Shown here: positions 8,747-18,952 of the stretch, one piece after another | How the letters are laid out: each line of letters opens with the position of its first letter | How positions within the stretch are numbered: the first letter of the stretch is position 1 | Assembly: GCA_001871435.1 (NCBI GenBank) | Contig: MNVC01000014.1 | Span: forward strand, 1 to 59,118 | Length of the DNA: 59,118 bases | Direction: 5' to 3' | DNA from: Candidatus Magasanikbacteria bacterium CG1_02_32_51 | Lineage (GTDB): Bacteria > Patescibacteriota > Patescibacteriia > Magasanikbacterales > UBA922 | Program-made: the position numbers and the translations under genes | Notes under the pieces: generated by a model | The model's database searches: none | Seen by the model: the letters and a program-made list of their open reading frames with translations, nothing else | Told to the model about the DNA's origin: nothing

Positions 8747-8992
8747 ATGTCTGAAATCAAACCTAACGAAGTATATACAACTGTTGAAGCTCAAGATCTG
8801 CTTAAAGTGAGTGCAAGTACCATGAAGCGTCTACTCAAAAAAGGTCTTATTAGAGCTAATAAGATTGGTAAACAATACCGTTTTTTGGGTCATGAACTAC
8901 TCAAAATGTTGTCTCCGGAAATTGATGTAAAAGCAACTGATCTTTATCAAAAAGTAAAAATAGAGACTATTAAAAAAACTAAAAGTTGGTAA
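8747..8992 (+). CDS. MerR/excisionase-type helix-turn-helix protein
   Basis: VYTTVEAQDLLKVSASTMKRLLKKGLIRANKIGKQYRFLGHELLKML. Confidence 0.85.
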   Translation: MSEIKPNEVYTTVEAQDLLKVSASTMKRLLKKGLIRANKIGKQYRFLGHELLKMLSPEIDVKATDLYQKVKIETIKKTKSW

Positions 8993-9032
8993 AATATAAT
9001 CAAATAAAAATTTTCAATATATCATAAATTTT

Positions 9033-10145
9033 ATGAATAATAATAACTTTTGGCATGGAAAAAGGGTATTAATCACTGGTGGCGATGGTTTTGTTGCTTC
9101 TAATTTAGCAATTAAATTGTCGCAAGAAGGTGCTGTGGTGGTTTTAATTATGCGCCATCATCGTCCAATTTTAACTATTGATTTAGTTGGTGCTAGTGAT
9201 GAAGTAAAGTCAGCAATATATATTGAACAAACAAATTTATTGGATTTAAGCGCATTAAGAAGAATTTGTGATCGTCATCAAGTTGATACGATTTTTCATC
9301 TGGCAGCCTCTGTTATAGTGTCTGATGCTGCAAATTCACCATATTCTACTATTGAGAATAATATTATAGGAACACTTAATATTTTAGAAGTAGCTAGAAT
9401 TAATAAAATATCTCGTGTTTTATCAGTTTCTACTGATAAATCATATGGTGACCATTTGAATGATACTTCAGAGCCTTTGCCATATAAAGAAAATTATGCT
9501 TTACGTGGTTTGGATGTGTATAGTTCATCAAAAGTATGTTCTGATATGTTAGCTCAAACGTATTCGTATCAGTATAAAGTGCCAGTTTTGGTGGCTAGAG
9601 CTTGCAATATTTATGGAGTAGGAGATCTAAACTTTTCTCGCTTAATTCCAAAAACTATTATGTGTCTTTTGTCAAAAAAATCACCAATTATTAATGCTGG
9701 TAATAGTTCTGTGTTGCGTGAATATATTTATGTTAGTGATGTAGTTGATGCATACTTATTACTTATGGAAAAAGTAGGTGATTATTATGGTAAAAATAAT
9801 TGTAATATGCCAAAAAATGGTAAAGAAACATATGGTTGGGCCTCATTTAATGTTGGTACCTGTGCTAAGCTTGACCATAATAATGAGAAAAAATTAGATA
9901 ACGTTAAGAGTGTCGTTGAGGTAATTGGATTATTGCAAAATAGAATTGAAAATATTGATTCAGTAGAAAGGGAAAAAGCTTTAAATTTTATTGAGATTCC
10001 AGATCAATATTTGGATTCTACTAAGATAAATAACCTTGGTTTTAAATCAAAGGTATCTTTTGAAGAAGGTTTGGAGAAAACAGTTAAGTGGTATCAAGAT
10101 AATTATGATTATTTAATTCGTTTAGCTCATAAATATATCCAATAG
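9033..10145 (+). CDS. NAD-dependent epimerase/dehydratase (CDP-glucose 4,6-dehydratase-like SDR)
   Basis: KRVLITGGDGFVASNLAIKLSQEGAVVVLIMR; VSTDKSYGDH; YSSSKVCSD. Confidence 0.85.
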   Translation: MNNNNFWHGKRVLITGGDGFVASNLAIKLSQEGAVVVLIMRHHRPILTIDLVGASDEVKSAIYIEQTNLLDLSALRRICDRHQVDTIFHLAASVIVSDAANSPYSTIENNIIGTLNILEVARINKISRVLSVSTDKSYGDHLNDTSEPLPYKENYALRGLDVYSSSKVCSDMLAQTYSYQYKVPVLVARACNIYGVGDLNFSRLIPKTIMCLLSKKSPIINAGNSSVLREYIYVSDVVDAYLLLMEKVGDYYGKNNCNMPKNGKETYGWASFNVGTCAKLDHNNEKKLDNVKSVVEVIGLLQNRIENIDSVEREKALNFIEIPDQYLDSTKINNLGFKSKVSFEEGLEKTVKWYQDNYDYLIRLAHKYIQ

Positions 10146-10169
10146 GTTATTTTAGTTATTTGTTTTTTT

Positions 10170-11801
10170 ATGTCAAATGGTATAAAAAAAAATGTAGTTG
10201 CGGTTATACCAGCTTCGGGTAAGCCGACTAATAAGATTCAGATTGGTACTGATACTCCAGACACAATGCTTCCTATAAATGGTAAGCCAGTGATTGGTTA
10301 TATTTTTGATGATTTGCTAGGGCGTGGTATTACTCAGATGGTGGTTGTCTTAAATAGTAATGACCGTCATACTGAAAAATATTTGAAGCAAAAATTTTCT
10401 ACAAAATGTAATTTTAATATTATTTATAATCATGAAGTTTTTAAAGGAATTGGATATTCAATTTATCTTGGCGTTTCGCAGGTGGATGAAAATAAAAGTA
10501 TTCTAGTGTATCTTGGTGATACCATATACAGAGGTAGTTTAAATTTTACAAATGATTTTGTAGTAGTTTCTGATAAATACGAAGTTAGTAATAAGTGGTG
10601 TTTTATTGAAAAAAGGGGAGAGTCTTTTATTTATTACAATAAACCTAAAGATTATTTAGGTGGTGGCAAAGTATTGGTGGGTTTGTATTTTTTTAAGGAC
10701 GGCAAAAAAATTATAAATACTTGTCGGGAATTATCTATTTCCAAGAAAAAAATTGAATTATTTAATATTTTAAAAAAATATGATGGATCATATAGACTGA
10801 TAAAAAATGGTAAGTGGTACGATTGTGGTAATATTGAAAATTATTACAGAGCTAAAATAGATTTTTTGAAATTACGAAGTTTTAACTCTCTTAAATATAA
10901 TGATTTGTATGGTTATATAACTAAAATTAGTAAAAAAAAAGATAAATTAATTGATGAAATAAATTGGTACAAAAATATTCCTCAGGATTTACAGATTTTC
11001 TCACCGCGCTTAATTAATAGCGAAATTGGTCTTGATAAAGTTTCTTATTCTTTAGAATATTACGGTTATCAGTCTTTGGCAGATTATTATGTTTATAATA
11101 ATTTTGATAAAAAAATTTGGTATCTGATAATTGATAGAATTTTTTTAATTACTAATTTATTCAAAAAACATTATTCTAAAGTTTCAAAAAAATATTATTA
11201 CCAGATGTATTTAGAAAAAACTAAACAACGTTTAACTGAACTAAGTAAAAATATTTATTGGCGAAACTTATTAAACAGAAAAAATATTACAATAAATAGT
11301 CAGTGTTTAAATGGTTGGCCATACTATGTTGATAAAATAAAAGATATTGTGCCAATTTTTTGTCGTAAAAAAGAAATGGGATTTTTACACGGTGATTTAT
11401 GTTTGAGTAATATTTTATTTGATCCGACTAATAAAATTTTTAAATTTATTGATCCACGCGGAAGCTTTGGTAGTTCCTCTCTTTTTGGAGATATTAAGTA
11501 TGATATTGCAAAACTTAGACACAGTTTTTCTTCTTATTATGATTTTATTGTAAGTGATCTTTTTGTTTTAGAAGAGAAAGGTGAAAATTTTGAATTAAAA
11601 ATTTTTACTGAACCGCTACATGGTAATGTTAAAAAATATTTTGATATTTCTTTAAAAAAATACGGTTATGATCTTAAAGAGATTAAATTAATTGAGGCAC
11701 TTTTATTTTTATCGATGATACCTCTACATAGTGATAATAAAATAAGACAGAAAGCCATGTTTCTTGTGGGTATTAAGTTATTAAATAGTATAAATATATG
11801 A
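10170..11801 (+). CDS. Fusion: NTP-transferase (N-term) + aminoglycoside/choline kinase-like phosphotransferase (C-term)
   Basis: N-term VVAVIPASGKPTNK...DTMLPINGKPVIGYIFDDLLGRGI; C-term MGFLHGDLCLSNILFDPTNKIFKFIDPRGSFG. Confidence 0.82.
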   Translation: MSNGIKKNVVAVIPASGKPTNKIQIGTDTPDTMLPINGKPVIGYIFDDLLGRGITQMVVVLNSNDRHTEKYLKQKFSTKCNFNIIYNHEVFKGIGYSIYLGVSQVDENKSILVYLGDTIYRGSLNFTNDFVVVSDKYEVSNKWCFIEKRGESFIYYNKPKDYLGGGKVLVGLYFFKDGKKIINTCRELSISKKKIELFNILKKYDGSYRLIKNGKWYDCGNIENYYRAKIDFLKLRSFNSLKYNDLYGYITKISKKKDKLIDEINWYKNIPQDLQIFSPRLINSEIGLDKVSYSLEYYGYQSLADYYVYNNFDKKIWYLIIDRIFLITNLFKKHYSKVSKKYYYQMYLEKTKQRLTELSKNIYWRNLLNRKNITINSQCLNGWPYYVDKIKDIVPIFCRKKEMGFLHGDLCLSNILFDPTNKIFKFIDPRGSFGSSSLFGDIKYDIAKLRHSFSSYYDFIVSDLFVLEEKGENFELKIFTEPLHGNVKKYFDISLKKYGYDLKEIKLIEALLFLSMIPLHSDNKIRQKAMFLVGIKLLNSINI

Positions 11802-12880
11802 GAATAGTTATTGATTTGGACGGTGTGATTGCAGAACTTAAAAAAAATGGTCAGGATTATACTGATTTAAGAGTTAATGTTGGGGTAGTAGAAAAGATTA
11901 ATCAGTTAAAAAATTCTGGACATTATATTATTTTACAAACCGCACGTCATATGAAAACATGTGGAGGAAATCAAGGACAAGTTTTGGCAAAAATAGGTCA
12001 AAAAACACTTGACTGGTTAAAAAAAAATAATATCATGTATGACGAAATATATTTTGGTAAGCCATATGCTGATTTATATATTGACGATTTGGCTTATAAG
12101 TTTACTGGTTGGGATAATATATCTACCGAAGAATTAAATGAAGACATTGTTAACATTATTATTCCTATGGCTGGAGCTGGGTTGCGTTTTTTAAATACTG
12201 GTTTTAATAAACCAAAACCATTAATTGATGTTTTTGGACAGCCTATGATTAGTTGGGCAATGAAATCTTTTGATTTTTTGGATAAGATAAGCAAATATAA
12301 TTTGTTTTTTATTATTTTAGCTCAACATGATAAGGAGTTTGGTTTGGAAAATGAATTAAAAAAAATATTTGGAAAAAATTCTAAAGTAATAAAAATAGAT
12401 CAGATCACTCGTGGACAAGCTGAAACTTGTTTAGCAGCTAAAAATTATATAAATAATTATAATAAGCTTTTTATTTATAATTGTGACACTTATTCTACAT
12501 CAAAAATTTGGGAGATGGTGACTAATGAAAATCCTGATGGAATTTTATCGTGCTTCCAATCTACTGATCCAAAATATAGTTTTGCCAAAAATGATGAATA
12601 TGGCTATGTGTCTGAAACTGCTGAAAAGAAAGTAATTTCAAATTTAGCCACTAGTGGTATGTACTATTTTAAAAGAGGAGCTGATTTTGTTTCGGCAGTG
12701 GAAACAATGATAACAAATATACAAATGAGTAAAGGTGAATTTTACGTTGCACCTTGTTACAACGAGTTATTAAAATCTGGAAAAAAAATTAAGACTATTT
12801 TAGTGGATAAAAATCATGTTTTAGGGACGCCAGAAGAGTTGAAAGAGTTTATTAAAAACTATTCAGCTAAAATAGTATAA
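11798..12880 (+). CDS. Fusion: HAD-like capsule-type phosphatase (N-term) + NTP-transferase (C-term)
   Basis: MRIVIDLDGVIAE...HYIILQTARHMKTCGGN then VNIIIPMAGAGLRFLNTGFNKPKPLIDVFGQPMISWA; ATGA overlap with previous gene. Confidence 0.85.
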   Translation: MRIVIDLDGVIAELKKNGQDYTDLRVNVGVVEKINQLKNSGHYIILQTARHMKTCGGNQGQVLAKIGQKTLDWLKKNNIMYDEIYFGKPYADLYIDDLAYKFTGWDNISTEELNEDIVNIIIPMAGAGLRFLNTGFNKPKPLIDVFGQPMISWAMKSFDFLDKISKYNLFFIILAQHDKEFGLENELKKIFGKNSKVIKIDQITRGQAETCLAAKNYINNYNKLFIYNCDTYSTSKIWEMVTNENPDGILSCFQSTDPKYSFAKNDEYGYVSETAEKKVISNLATSGMYYFKRGADFVSAVETMITNIQMSKGEFYVAPCYNELLKSGKKIKTILVDKNHVLGTPEELKEFIKNYSAKIV

Positions 12881-14430
12881 TGATGCAACATAATATGTTA
12901 GACAATTCTTTGACTAATAAAACATTAAAAAATATTTCTTATAACATGATTGGTTTTTTCTTACCCATGTTTTTTTTGCTGGTTATTACTCCAAAGATAA
13001 TTACCAACTTAGGAACAAAAAATTATGGTGTTTATATGTATGTGTTGGCAGTTAGTAGTTTAATGGGTTTGTTCGATTTTGGACTAGGGCATACACTAAT
13101 TAAATATATTGCTGAATACAAAGAAAAAAATGATCACGAAAGAATAAAAAAATTGATTTCCACGTTTAATATAATTTTATTTCTTTTAGGATTTTTTGGC
13201 TTAATTATTTATGTTGTAATGGGTTTTTTTGCAACGTATTTTTTTTTAAGTATGAATGATGCTGGACATTATTATATTTGGTTATTTTTTATTTCAGGAT
13301 TAACATTTTTTATTAGTACTCTTAGTACAACTTATACAATTGTTCCTGTTGCTTTGCAAAGATTTGATATAAGTACTAAAATAGGTTTGATTAATTTATT
13401 TCTTTCAAATATATCTATTCTAATTTTAGTACTTTTCCATTTTGGATTAAGGGCTATTTTTATTTCCCAATTGTTTTTTGCTGTTTTGCTTTTTTTTGAG
13501 TATAGATTTTTTTCGCAGCGATTACTGCCAGAAGCAAAACTTAATTACAAATGGCATAAAAATGAGATTACCACTGTGTTTAAATTTAGTTTAGCTACTT
13601 ATATAAGTAACGCTGCTAATTCTGCTTTGACATACCTTGATAGGTTGTTAATACCAATTTATCTTGGACCAACTGCGTTGTCATATTATAGTGTACCTGG
13701 TAATATAAATACAAAGACTCCAAATTTAATAAATAATGTTTCAGCTGTCATGTTTCCGATGATAAGTAGTTTGAATAGTATAAAAAATATAGATAAGATA
13801 AAAAATATTTATTGTAGGGTGTTTAATTTAATTACAGTTATTACTTTTGCTATTTCAATTTCAATCATTTTGTTTGCAAATAAAATTTTGTTGTACTGGC
13901 TGAATGCTGATTTTGCAGAGAAGTCAACTGGAATTTTAATAATTTTGTCAGTCACATATTATTTTCTATCTTTAGCTGGTGTGTTGAATAGTTTTTTAAT
14001 GGGTTTAAGTAAAACAGGTTTTTTGTTAAAAACTTCTGTTATTATGACTATAATAAACGTTATTTTATTAGTAGTATTTTTGCCTTTTTGGGGCATAGAA
14101 GGTGCTGCTTATGCGTATCTTATTTCGGTTTTACCTGTAATATACATGTTTTATTATACTGAGAAAAAATATTTAAATCTAACTGGTCGTTGGAAATTTT
14201 ATTTAAAGTTATACTTTAAGTTATTTATAGTCTTATCTTTTTTTAGTATAATTGTTGTATACTTGATATTACCATTTGTAAATAATTTACAGTCAGTTGT
14301 CATTGCTGGCCCACTGTCTGTATTGTTATTTATTTTTTTGTATGGTATATTTGGTTTCTTTGAAAAAGAAGATATCGATCTATTAAATAAATATTTTAAA
14401 TTAGTTCTTAAAAAAATAAAATTAATATGA
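12880..14430 (+). CDS. Wzx-like oligosaccharide flippase
   Basis: MATE/PST-type polytopic protein; NLGTKNYGVYMYVLAVSSLMGLFDFGLGHTLIKYIAEY. Confidence 0.9.
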   Translation: MMQHNMLDNSLTNKTLKNISYNMIGFFLPMFFLLVITPKIITNLGTKNYGVYMYVLAVSSLMGLFDFGLGHTLIKYIAEYKEKNDHERIKKLISTFNIILFLLGFFGLIIYVVMGFFATYFFLSMNDAGHYYIWLFFISGLTFFISTLSTTYTIVPVALQRFDISTKIGLINLFLSNISILILVLFHFGLRAIFISQLFFAVLLFFEYRFFSQRLLPEAKLNYKWHKNEITTVFKFSLATYISNAANSALTYLDRLLIPIYLGPTALSYYSVPGNINTKTPNLINNVSAVMFPMISSLNSIKNIDKIKNIYCRVFNLITVITFAISISIILFANKILLYWLNADFAEKSTGILIILSVTYYFLSLAGVLNSFLMGLSKTGFLLKTSVIMTIINVILLVVFLPFWGIEGAAYAYLISVLPVIYMFYYTEKKYLNLTGRWKFYLKLYFKLFIVLSFFSIIVVYLILPFVNNLQSVVIAGPLSVLLFIFLYGIFGFFEKEDIDLLNKYFKLVLKKIKLI

Positions 14431-15044
14431 TTAAAAAAATTTTAAAAAAATTTATAAGTGGAAATACAAGAGGGAAGATGCGTGAGATGGAAAAGGTTGT
14501 CAGATGGTATTTAAGCGGTAAGAGTGTGAGTACTCCCGGTTTGATAAAGCAAAGAACTTTGAAAAAAATTGGGATTAAACATAATATAAGAATATTTGTT
14601 GAGACTGGTACGGCAGGTGGTGGAACAGTTGATGCCTTAAAAAAATATTTTACCAAAGTTTATTCTATTGAAATTGATGATAGATTATTCAATAATGCAA
14701 AGAATAAATTTTTTAATGATAAAAATGTTGAGATTTTACACGGTGATAGTGGTGTTGTTTTGACAAAATTAATGCAACAAATAAATGAACCAGCACTATT
14801 TTGGCTTGATGGTCATTATTCTGGTGAGAATACTGGCAGAGGTTCTTTGGAAACACCTATTATGAGTGAATTAAATGCTATTTTTGAACATAATATAAAA
14901 AATCATATTATATTGATAGATGACGCCAGGTGTTTTGATGGTACAAATGATTACCCAAAAATAGAAGAGTTAAAAGATTTCATAAAGCAAAAAAATCCTA
15001 ATTTCAACATAGAAATTAAGAATGATATTTTAATTATTAAATAA
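14427..15044 (+). CDS. SAM-dependent methyltransferase-like protein
   Basis: IRIFVETGTAGGGTVDALKKYFTKVYSIEIDDRLFNNAKNKF...HGDSG...FWLDGHYSG. Confidence 0.75.
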   Translation: MIKKILKKFISGNTRGKMREMEKVVRWYLSGKSVSTPGLIKQRTLKKIGIKHNIRIFVETGTAGGGTVDALKKYFTKVYSIEIDDRLFNNAKNKFFNDKNVEILHGDSGVVLTKLMQQINEPALFWLDGHYSGENTGRGSLETPIMSELNAIFEHNIKNHIILIDDARCFDGTNDYPKIEELKDFIKQKNPNFNIEIKNDILIIK

Positions 15045-15060
15045 ATTTGTCTAATTTTTT

Positions 15061-16005
15061 ATGAGGCAGCTAAAACAAATAATTTTGAATTTAAAGTTTT
15101 TTCTATTGGATTATTGGGATCTTGAAATTGGAGATAAAAAATTATCACCTCCCACAAGTCGAGAGAAAGAGTTGATTGAGGAATTTCGTCGAAAAATGAA
15201 AGTATTACAACATTCTGCTTCTGCTGGGAACTCTTGGGCTGATTTTATTACAAAAATGAAACTATATTCAAAATATTTTGATCCAAGAAATTTCTTGCAT
15301 TGGGAAGTTATTAAATTAACTATGACAATGGCGGATTGTCCTCCTAATGCACTAGAAGAAATGGCGAGTTCTAGTTATTGGGAAAAAAGTTTCAAACAGG
15401 CCGTAATTGATCACCCTCTAGGAAATCATCCTGCGCATCCTATATTGAGTAATAGTAGTGGCACATCATTGGTCCATGCCTGGCATTTATATAATTTAAA
15501 AAAAGAAACAGGAATAAATTTTGAAGAATTAGATTTGATTGTTGAATTTGGTGGTGGTTATGGTAATATGTTAAAGCTTATCAGGAATTTGGGGTTTAAG
15601 GGTAACTATGTTATTTATGATTTATCAGCGTTTTCTTTGTTGCAGAATTTTTATTTACAAAATATTGGTTTTAAAACAACTTTCAATAAGTTTTCAGATA
15701 ATGAAACAGATCAGAATATCTTAATTGATAATCTGGATGATTTTGAAAATATTCTTAAAAATATAACCAGAAAGCAGAACCTATTTATAGCTACTTGGTC
15801 CATATCAGAAACTCCTTTGGAATTAAGAAAAATATTTTTTGATAAAGCAGGACAATATAATTATTACCTATTTGGGTATCAGGAAGAATTTGATGAAATT
15901 AATAATGTTAAATATTTTGTAGATTTTTCAGCTAATAATAAAAATATCCAGTGGATTGATAGGATAAACCATTGGCAAGGTCATTATTTATTTGGTAAAA
16001 AATAA
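15061..16005 (+). CDS. Putative sugar O-methyltransferase
   Basis: LDLIVEFGGGYGNMLKLIRNLGFKGNYVIYDLSAFSLLQNFYL; WSISETPLELR. Confidence 0.75.
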   Translation: MRQLKQIILNLKFFLLDYWDLEIGDKKLSPPTSREKELIEEFRRKMKVLQHSASAGNSWADFITKMKLYSKYFDPRNFLHWEVIKLTMTMADCPPNALEEMASSSYWEKSFKQAVIDHPLGNHPAHPILSNSSGTSLVHAWHLYNLKKETGINFEELDLIVEFGGGYGNMLKLIRNLGFKGNYVIYDLSAFSLLQNFYLQNIGFKTTFNKFSDNETDQNILIDNLDDFENILKNITRKQNLFIATWSISETPLELRKIFFDKAGQYNYYLFGYQEEFDEINNVKYFVDFSANNKNIQWIDRINHWQGHYLFGKK

Positions 16006-16010
16006 AACAT

Positions 16011-16952
16011 ATGGATATAGGATTAAATAAATACAAGAAAATTATAAATTCTCAATGGGGGGAAGATGGTATTTTAGAAGAGATTTTTAAGCGAATTGGA
16101 ACCAAAAATAAGATATGTGTGGAGTTTGGGGCTGGTAATGGTAAGGAGCTAAGCAATATTTGGTATCTTATTAAAGATTTGGGTTGGCATGGTTTATTAA
16201 TGGAACCAAACGAAAAAAATTTTAATAAATGGGAAGAGTTAAAAAAAGAATCGGATAATTTTAAGGTACTTAAAAAATTTGTTTCAATAGATGGTGAAAA
16301 TTGTTTGGATAGTATCTTAGAGAATAACAATATCGACAAAGATTTAGATTTACTCTCTATTGATATTGATTCTAATGATTATCATATTTTTGAAAGTTTG
16401 AAAAAATATGATCCACGAGTTGTTATTATAGAACACAACCCTACTATTCCACCCGAATTTGAAGCAGTACAAGCTCCCAACGAAGAGGAAAATTATGGGG
16501 CGTCAGCAAAATCATTGGTAAAATTAGCAAACAAAAAAGGTTATAAATTGGTAGCGGCGACACATACTAATTGTATATTTGTTCACCAAAAATATTTCGT
16601 GGATTTGAATATACAAGAGCCAAAATTAGAAGACGTATTTGATAGATCAGCAATATCATACCTGGTATCAGCAGTGAATGGTAGTACATATTTAGCTTGT
16701 AGTAATGATTACCCTAGTTTTACCTATCTCTACGATTCATATAACCTATACGCGAAAAAAGGATCGTTACATACATTGTCTTGTGGTTTGTCAATAAATA
16801 AGAATAATTCTAAGACACTATCAAGACAATTCAAACCGGTCAAAATATTTTGGAATAGGCAGGAGAATACGGTGAATTTATTGCATTTTATAATTAACAT
16901 TTTTAATAATTTAATAAAATTAATTAGAAAAAAATATGGAAAAAGGAAATAA
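16011..16952 (+). CDS. FkbM-like methyltransferase
   Basis: ICVEFGAGNGKELSNIWYLIKDLGWHGLLMEPNEKNFNK...LDLLSIDIDSNDYHIFESLKKYDPRVVIIEHN. Confidence 0.75.
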   Translation: MDIGLNKYKKIINSQWGEDGILEEIFKRIGTKNKICVEFGAGNGKELSNIWYLIKDLGWHGLLMEPNEKNFNKWEELKKESDNFKVLKKFVSIDGENCLDSILENNNIDKDLDLLSIDIDSNDYHIFESLKKYDPRVVIIEHNPTIPPEFEAVQAPNEEENYGASAKSLVKLANKKGYKLVAATHTNCIFVHQKYFVDLNIQEPKLEDVFDRSAISYLVSAVNGSTYLACSNDYPSFTYLYDSYNLYAKKGSLHTLSCGLSINKNNSKTLSRQFKPVKIFWNRQENTVNLLHFIINIFNNLIKLIRKKYGKRK

Positions 16953-17916
16953 AACCGCATTAGTGTGTGGGGCAGGTGGTTTCATTGGTAGTCATTTGGT
17001 AAAGAAATTAAAAAAAGAAGGTTTCTGGGTTAGGGGTGTGGATTTAAAATATCCAGAATATTCTTCTACAGAGGCTGATGAATTCATAATTGGTGATTTG
17101 CGTGATCCATTGTTAGTGTCAAAAGTTATAGACATGCCTTTTGATGAAGTTTATCAATTGGCTGCAGATATGGGTGGGGCTGGATATATCTTTTCAGGAT
17201 TACATGATGCTGATGTAATGCATAATTCAGCTATGTGTAATTTAAATGTCGTGTATCAAAGTAGTAAAGTTTCAGTAAAAAAAATATTTTATTCATCATC
17301 AGCTTGTATTTATCCTGAGTATAATCAAACTGATCCAAACAATCCCAAGTGTTCAGAATCTTCTGCTTATCCAGCTGCGCCGGATAGTGAATATGGTTGG
17401 GAAAAGTTATTTAGCGAAAGAATGTATCTATCATATAAAAGAAATTATGGCTTGGAAGTTAGGATAGCTCGTTTTCATAATATCTTTGGTCCAGAGGGAG
17501 CTTGGAACAATGGTAAAGAAAAATCTCCTGCTGCTATTTGTCGGAAGGTTGCAGAAAAACAAGATGGTGAAGAAATCGAGATTTGGGGAGATGGTGAACA
17601 AACTAGGTCGTTTTTATATATTGATGAATGTTTAGAAGCTGTGAGGAGATTTATGGACTCAGAATTTGCTGGACCAATTAACATTGGTTCAGAAGAAATT
17701 ATTTCTATAAATGATTTAGCTCGTATGGTAATGTCTATTGCTGGAAAAGAGTTAACTATAAAACACATTGATGGTCCTCTGGGAGTTCGTGGTCGCAAAT
17801 CTGATAATGATTTAATTATGGATGTTCTAAAGTGGGCACCAAGCCTACCTTTGAAAGAGGGCATGGAAAAAACATTTAATTGGATTAATGAACAGGTAAC
17901 CAATACTAAAAAATAA
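16936..17916 (+). CDS. NAD-dependent epimerase closely resembling GDP-mannose 3,5-epimerase (GME)
   Basis: YQLAADMGGAGYIFSGLHDADVMHNSAMCNLNV, FYSSSACIYPEYNQ, RIARFHNIFGPEGAWNNGKEKSPAAICRKVAE, EIWGDGEQTRSFLYIDECLEAVRRFM, GVRGRKSDN. Confidence 0.85.
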   Translation: MEKGNKTALVCGAGGFIGSHLVKKLKKEGFWVRGVDLKYPEYSSTEADEFIIGDLRDPLLVSKVIDMPFDEVYQLAADMGGAGYIFSGLHDADVMHNSAMCNLNVVYQSSKVSVKKIFYSSSACIYPEYNQTDPNNPKCSESSAYPAAPDSEYGWEKLFSERMYLSYKRNYGLEVRIARFHNIFGPEGAWNNGKEKSPAAICRKVAEKQDGEEIEIWGDGEQTRSFLYIDECLEAVRRFMDSEFAGPINIGSEEIISINDLARMVMSIAGKELTIKHIDGPLGVRGRKSDNDLIMDVLKWAPSLPLKEGMEKTFNWINEQVTNTKK

Positions 17917-17925
17917 TAATCCACT

Positions 17926-18837
17926 ATGTTAGTTGTCAAGTTAACGGGAGGTTTAGGTAATCAGATGTTCCAGTATGCTATTGGACGATATTTGGCTATC
18001 AAAAACAACCAGGTTTTAAAACTCGATATAAGGGGTTATTCTGGTAACGTAGCTGATCCAATGAGGGGCATTAGAGAATATGGTTTGAATAACTTTAATA
18101 TCAAATCCGAGATTGCAAATGATATTGATTTGATGCAATTTGATTCGTACTTTAAAAATAATCTGATTAATAAAATCATTCGTAAAATATTTACATTCTA
18201 CCATGGTAATTATTTTAAAAGAAGATATATATTGGAACCGATAACAAATTATTTTAAATTTGATAAGAATTTATTAAATATCAATATTGTTGGTGATATT
18301 TATCTAGAAGGATATTGGCAATCAGAAAAATATTTTTTAGGTATTGAAGAAGTTATTAGACATGACTTGACTGTAAAAGATGAACCTAGCGACTTTAATA
18401 AAGTAATTATTGACCAGATGAGTAATACAGAATCTGTCAGTATTCATATTAGACATGGTGATAATGCTAATGCCTCTGCAAAAAAACATGGTGTATTGTC
18501 TTTAGATTATTATCATAAGGCAATAAAAGAATTAAGTAAAAAAGTGTACAACCCTGTTTTTTATGTTTTTTCCGATGATCCTGAGTGGGCAAAGAATAAT
18601 CTTAAAATTAACTACAAAACAGTTTATATATCGCACAACAGTGATCAAAAGAATTATGAGGATTTACGTTTGATGACAAATTGTCATTATCACATTATTG
18701 GTAATAGCACCTTTAGTTGGTGGGGTGCTTGGTTGTCACCATACAAAGATAAAATTATTTTTGCTCCAAAGGTATATCATGTTGATAAGGACATCTCTAA
18801 TTCTGATTTTTTTCCGAACGATTGGTTTTTGATTTGA
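17926..18837 (+). CDS. Alpha-1,2-fucosyltransferase (GT11)
   Basis: LTGGLGNQMFQYAIGRYLA; SVSIHIRHGDN; HIIGNSTFSWWGAWLSPYKDKIIFAPK. Confidence 0.93.
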   Translation: MLVVKLTGGLGNQMFQYAIGRYLAIKNNQVLKLDIRGYSGNVADPMRGIREYGLNNFNIKSEIANDIDLMQFDSYFKNNLINKIIRKIFTFYHGNYFKRRYILEPITNYFKFDKNLLNINIVGDIYLEGYWQSEKYFLGIEEVIRHDLTVKDEPSDFNKVIIDQMSNTESVSIHIRHGDNANASAKKHGVLSLDYYHKAIKELSKKVYNPVFYVFSDDPEWAKNNLKINYKTVYISHNSDQKNYEDLRLMTNCHYHIIGNSTFSWWGAWLSPYKDKIIFAPKVYHVDKDISNSDFFPNDWFLI

Positions 18838-18952
18838 ATTAACTTCCTTGTAGTTTTATCTATTTATAGAGGTATTATATGTCTGTGATTGTTGGTTATT
18901 TGATTATTATAATAAGTGAGGTTACTTGTAATATTATGTATAAAATATAAAT

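Noticed and set aside
18838-18952. Possible small gene between GT11 and the FkbM gene
   Set aside because: No convincing ORF or structured signal; treated as ordinary AT-rich intergenic DNA
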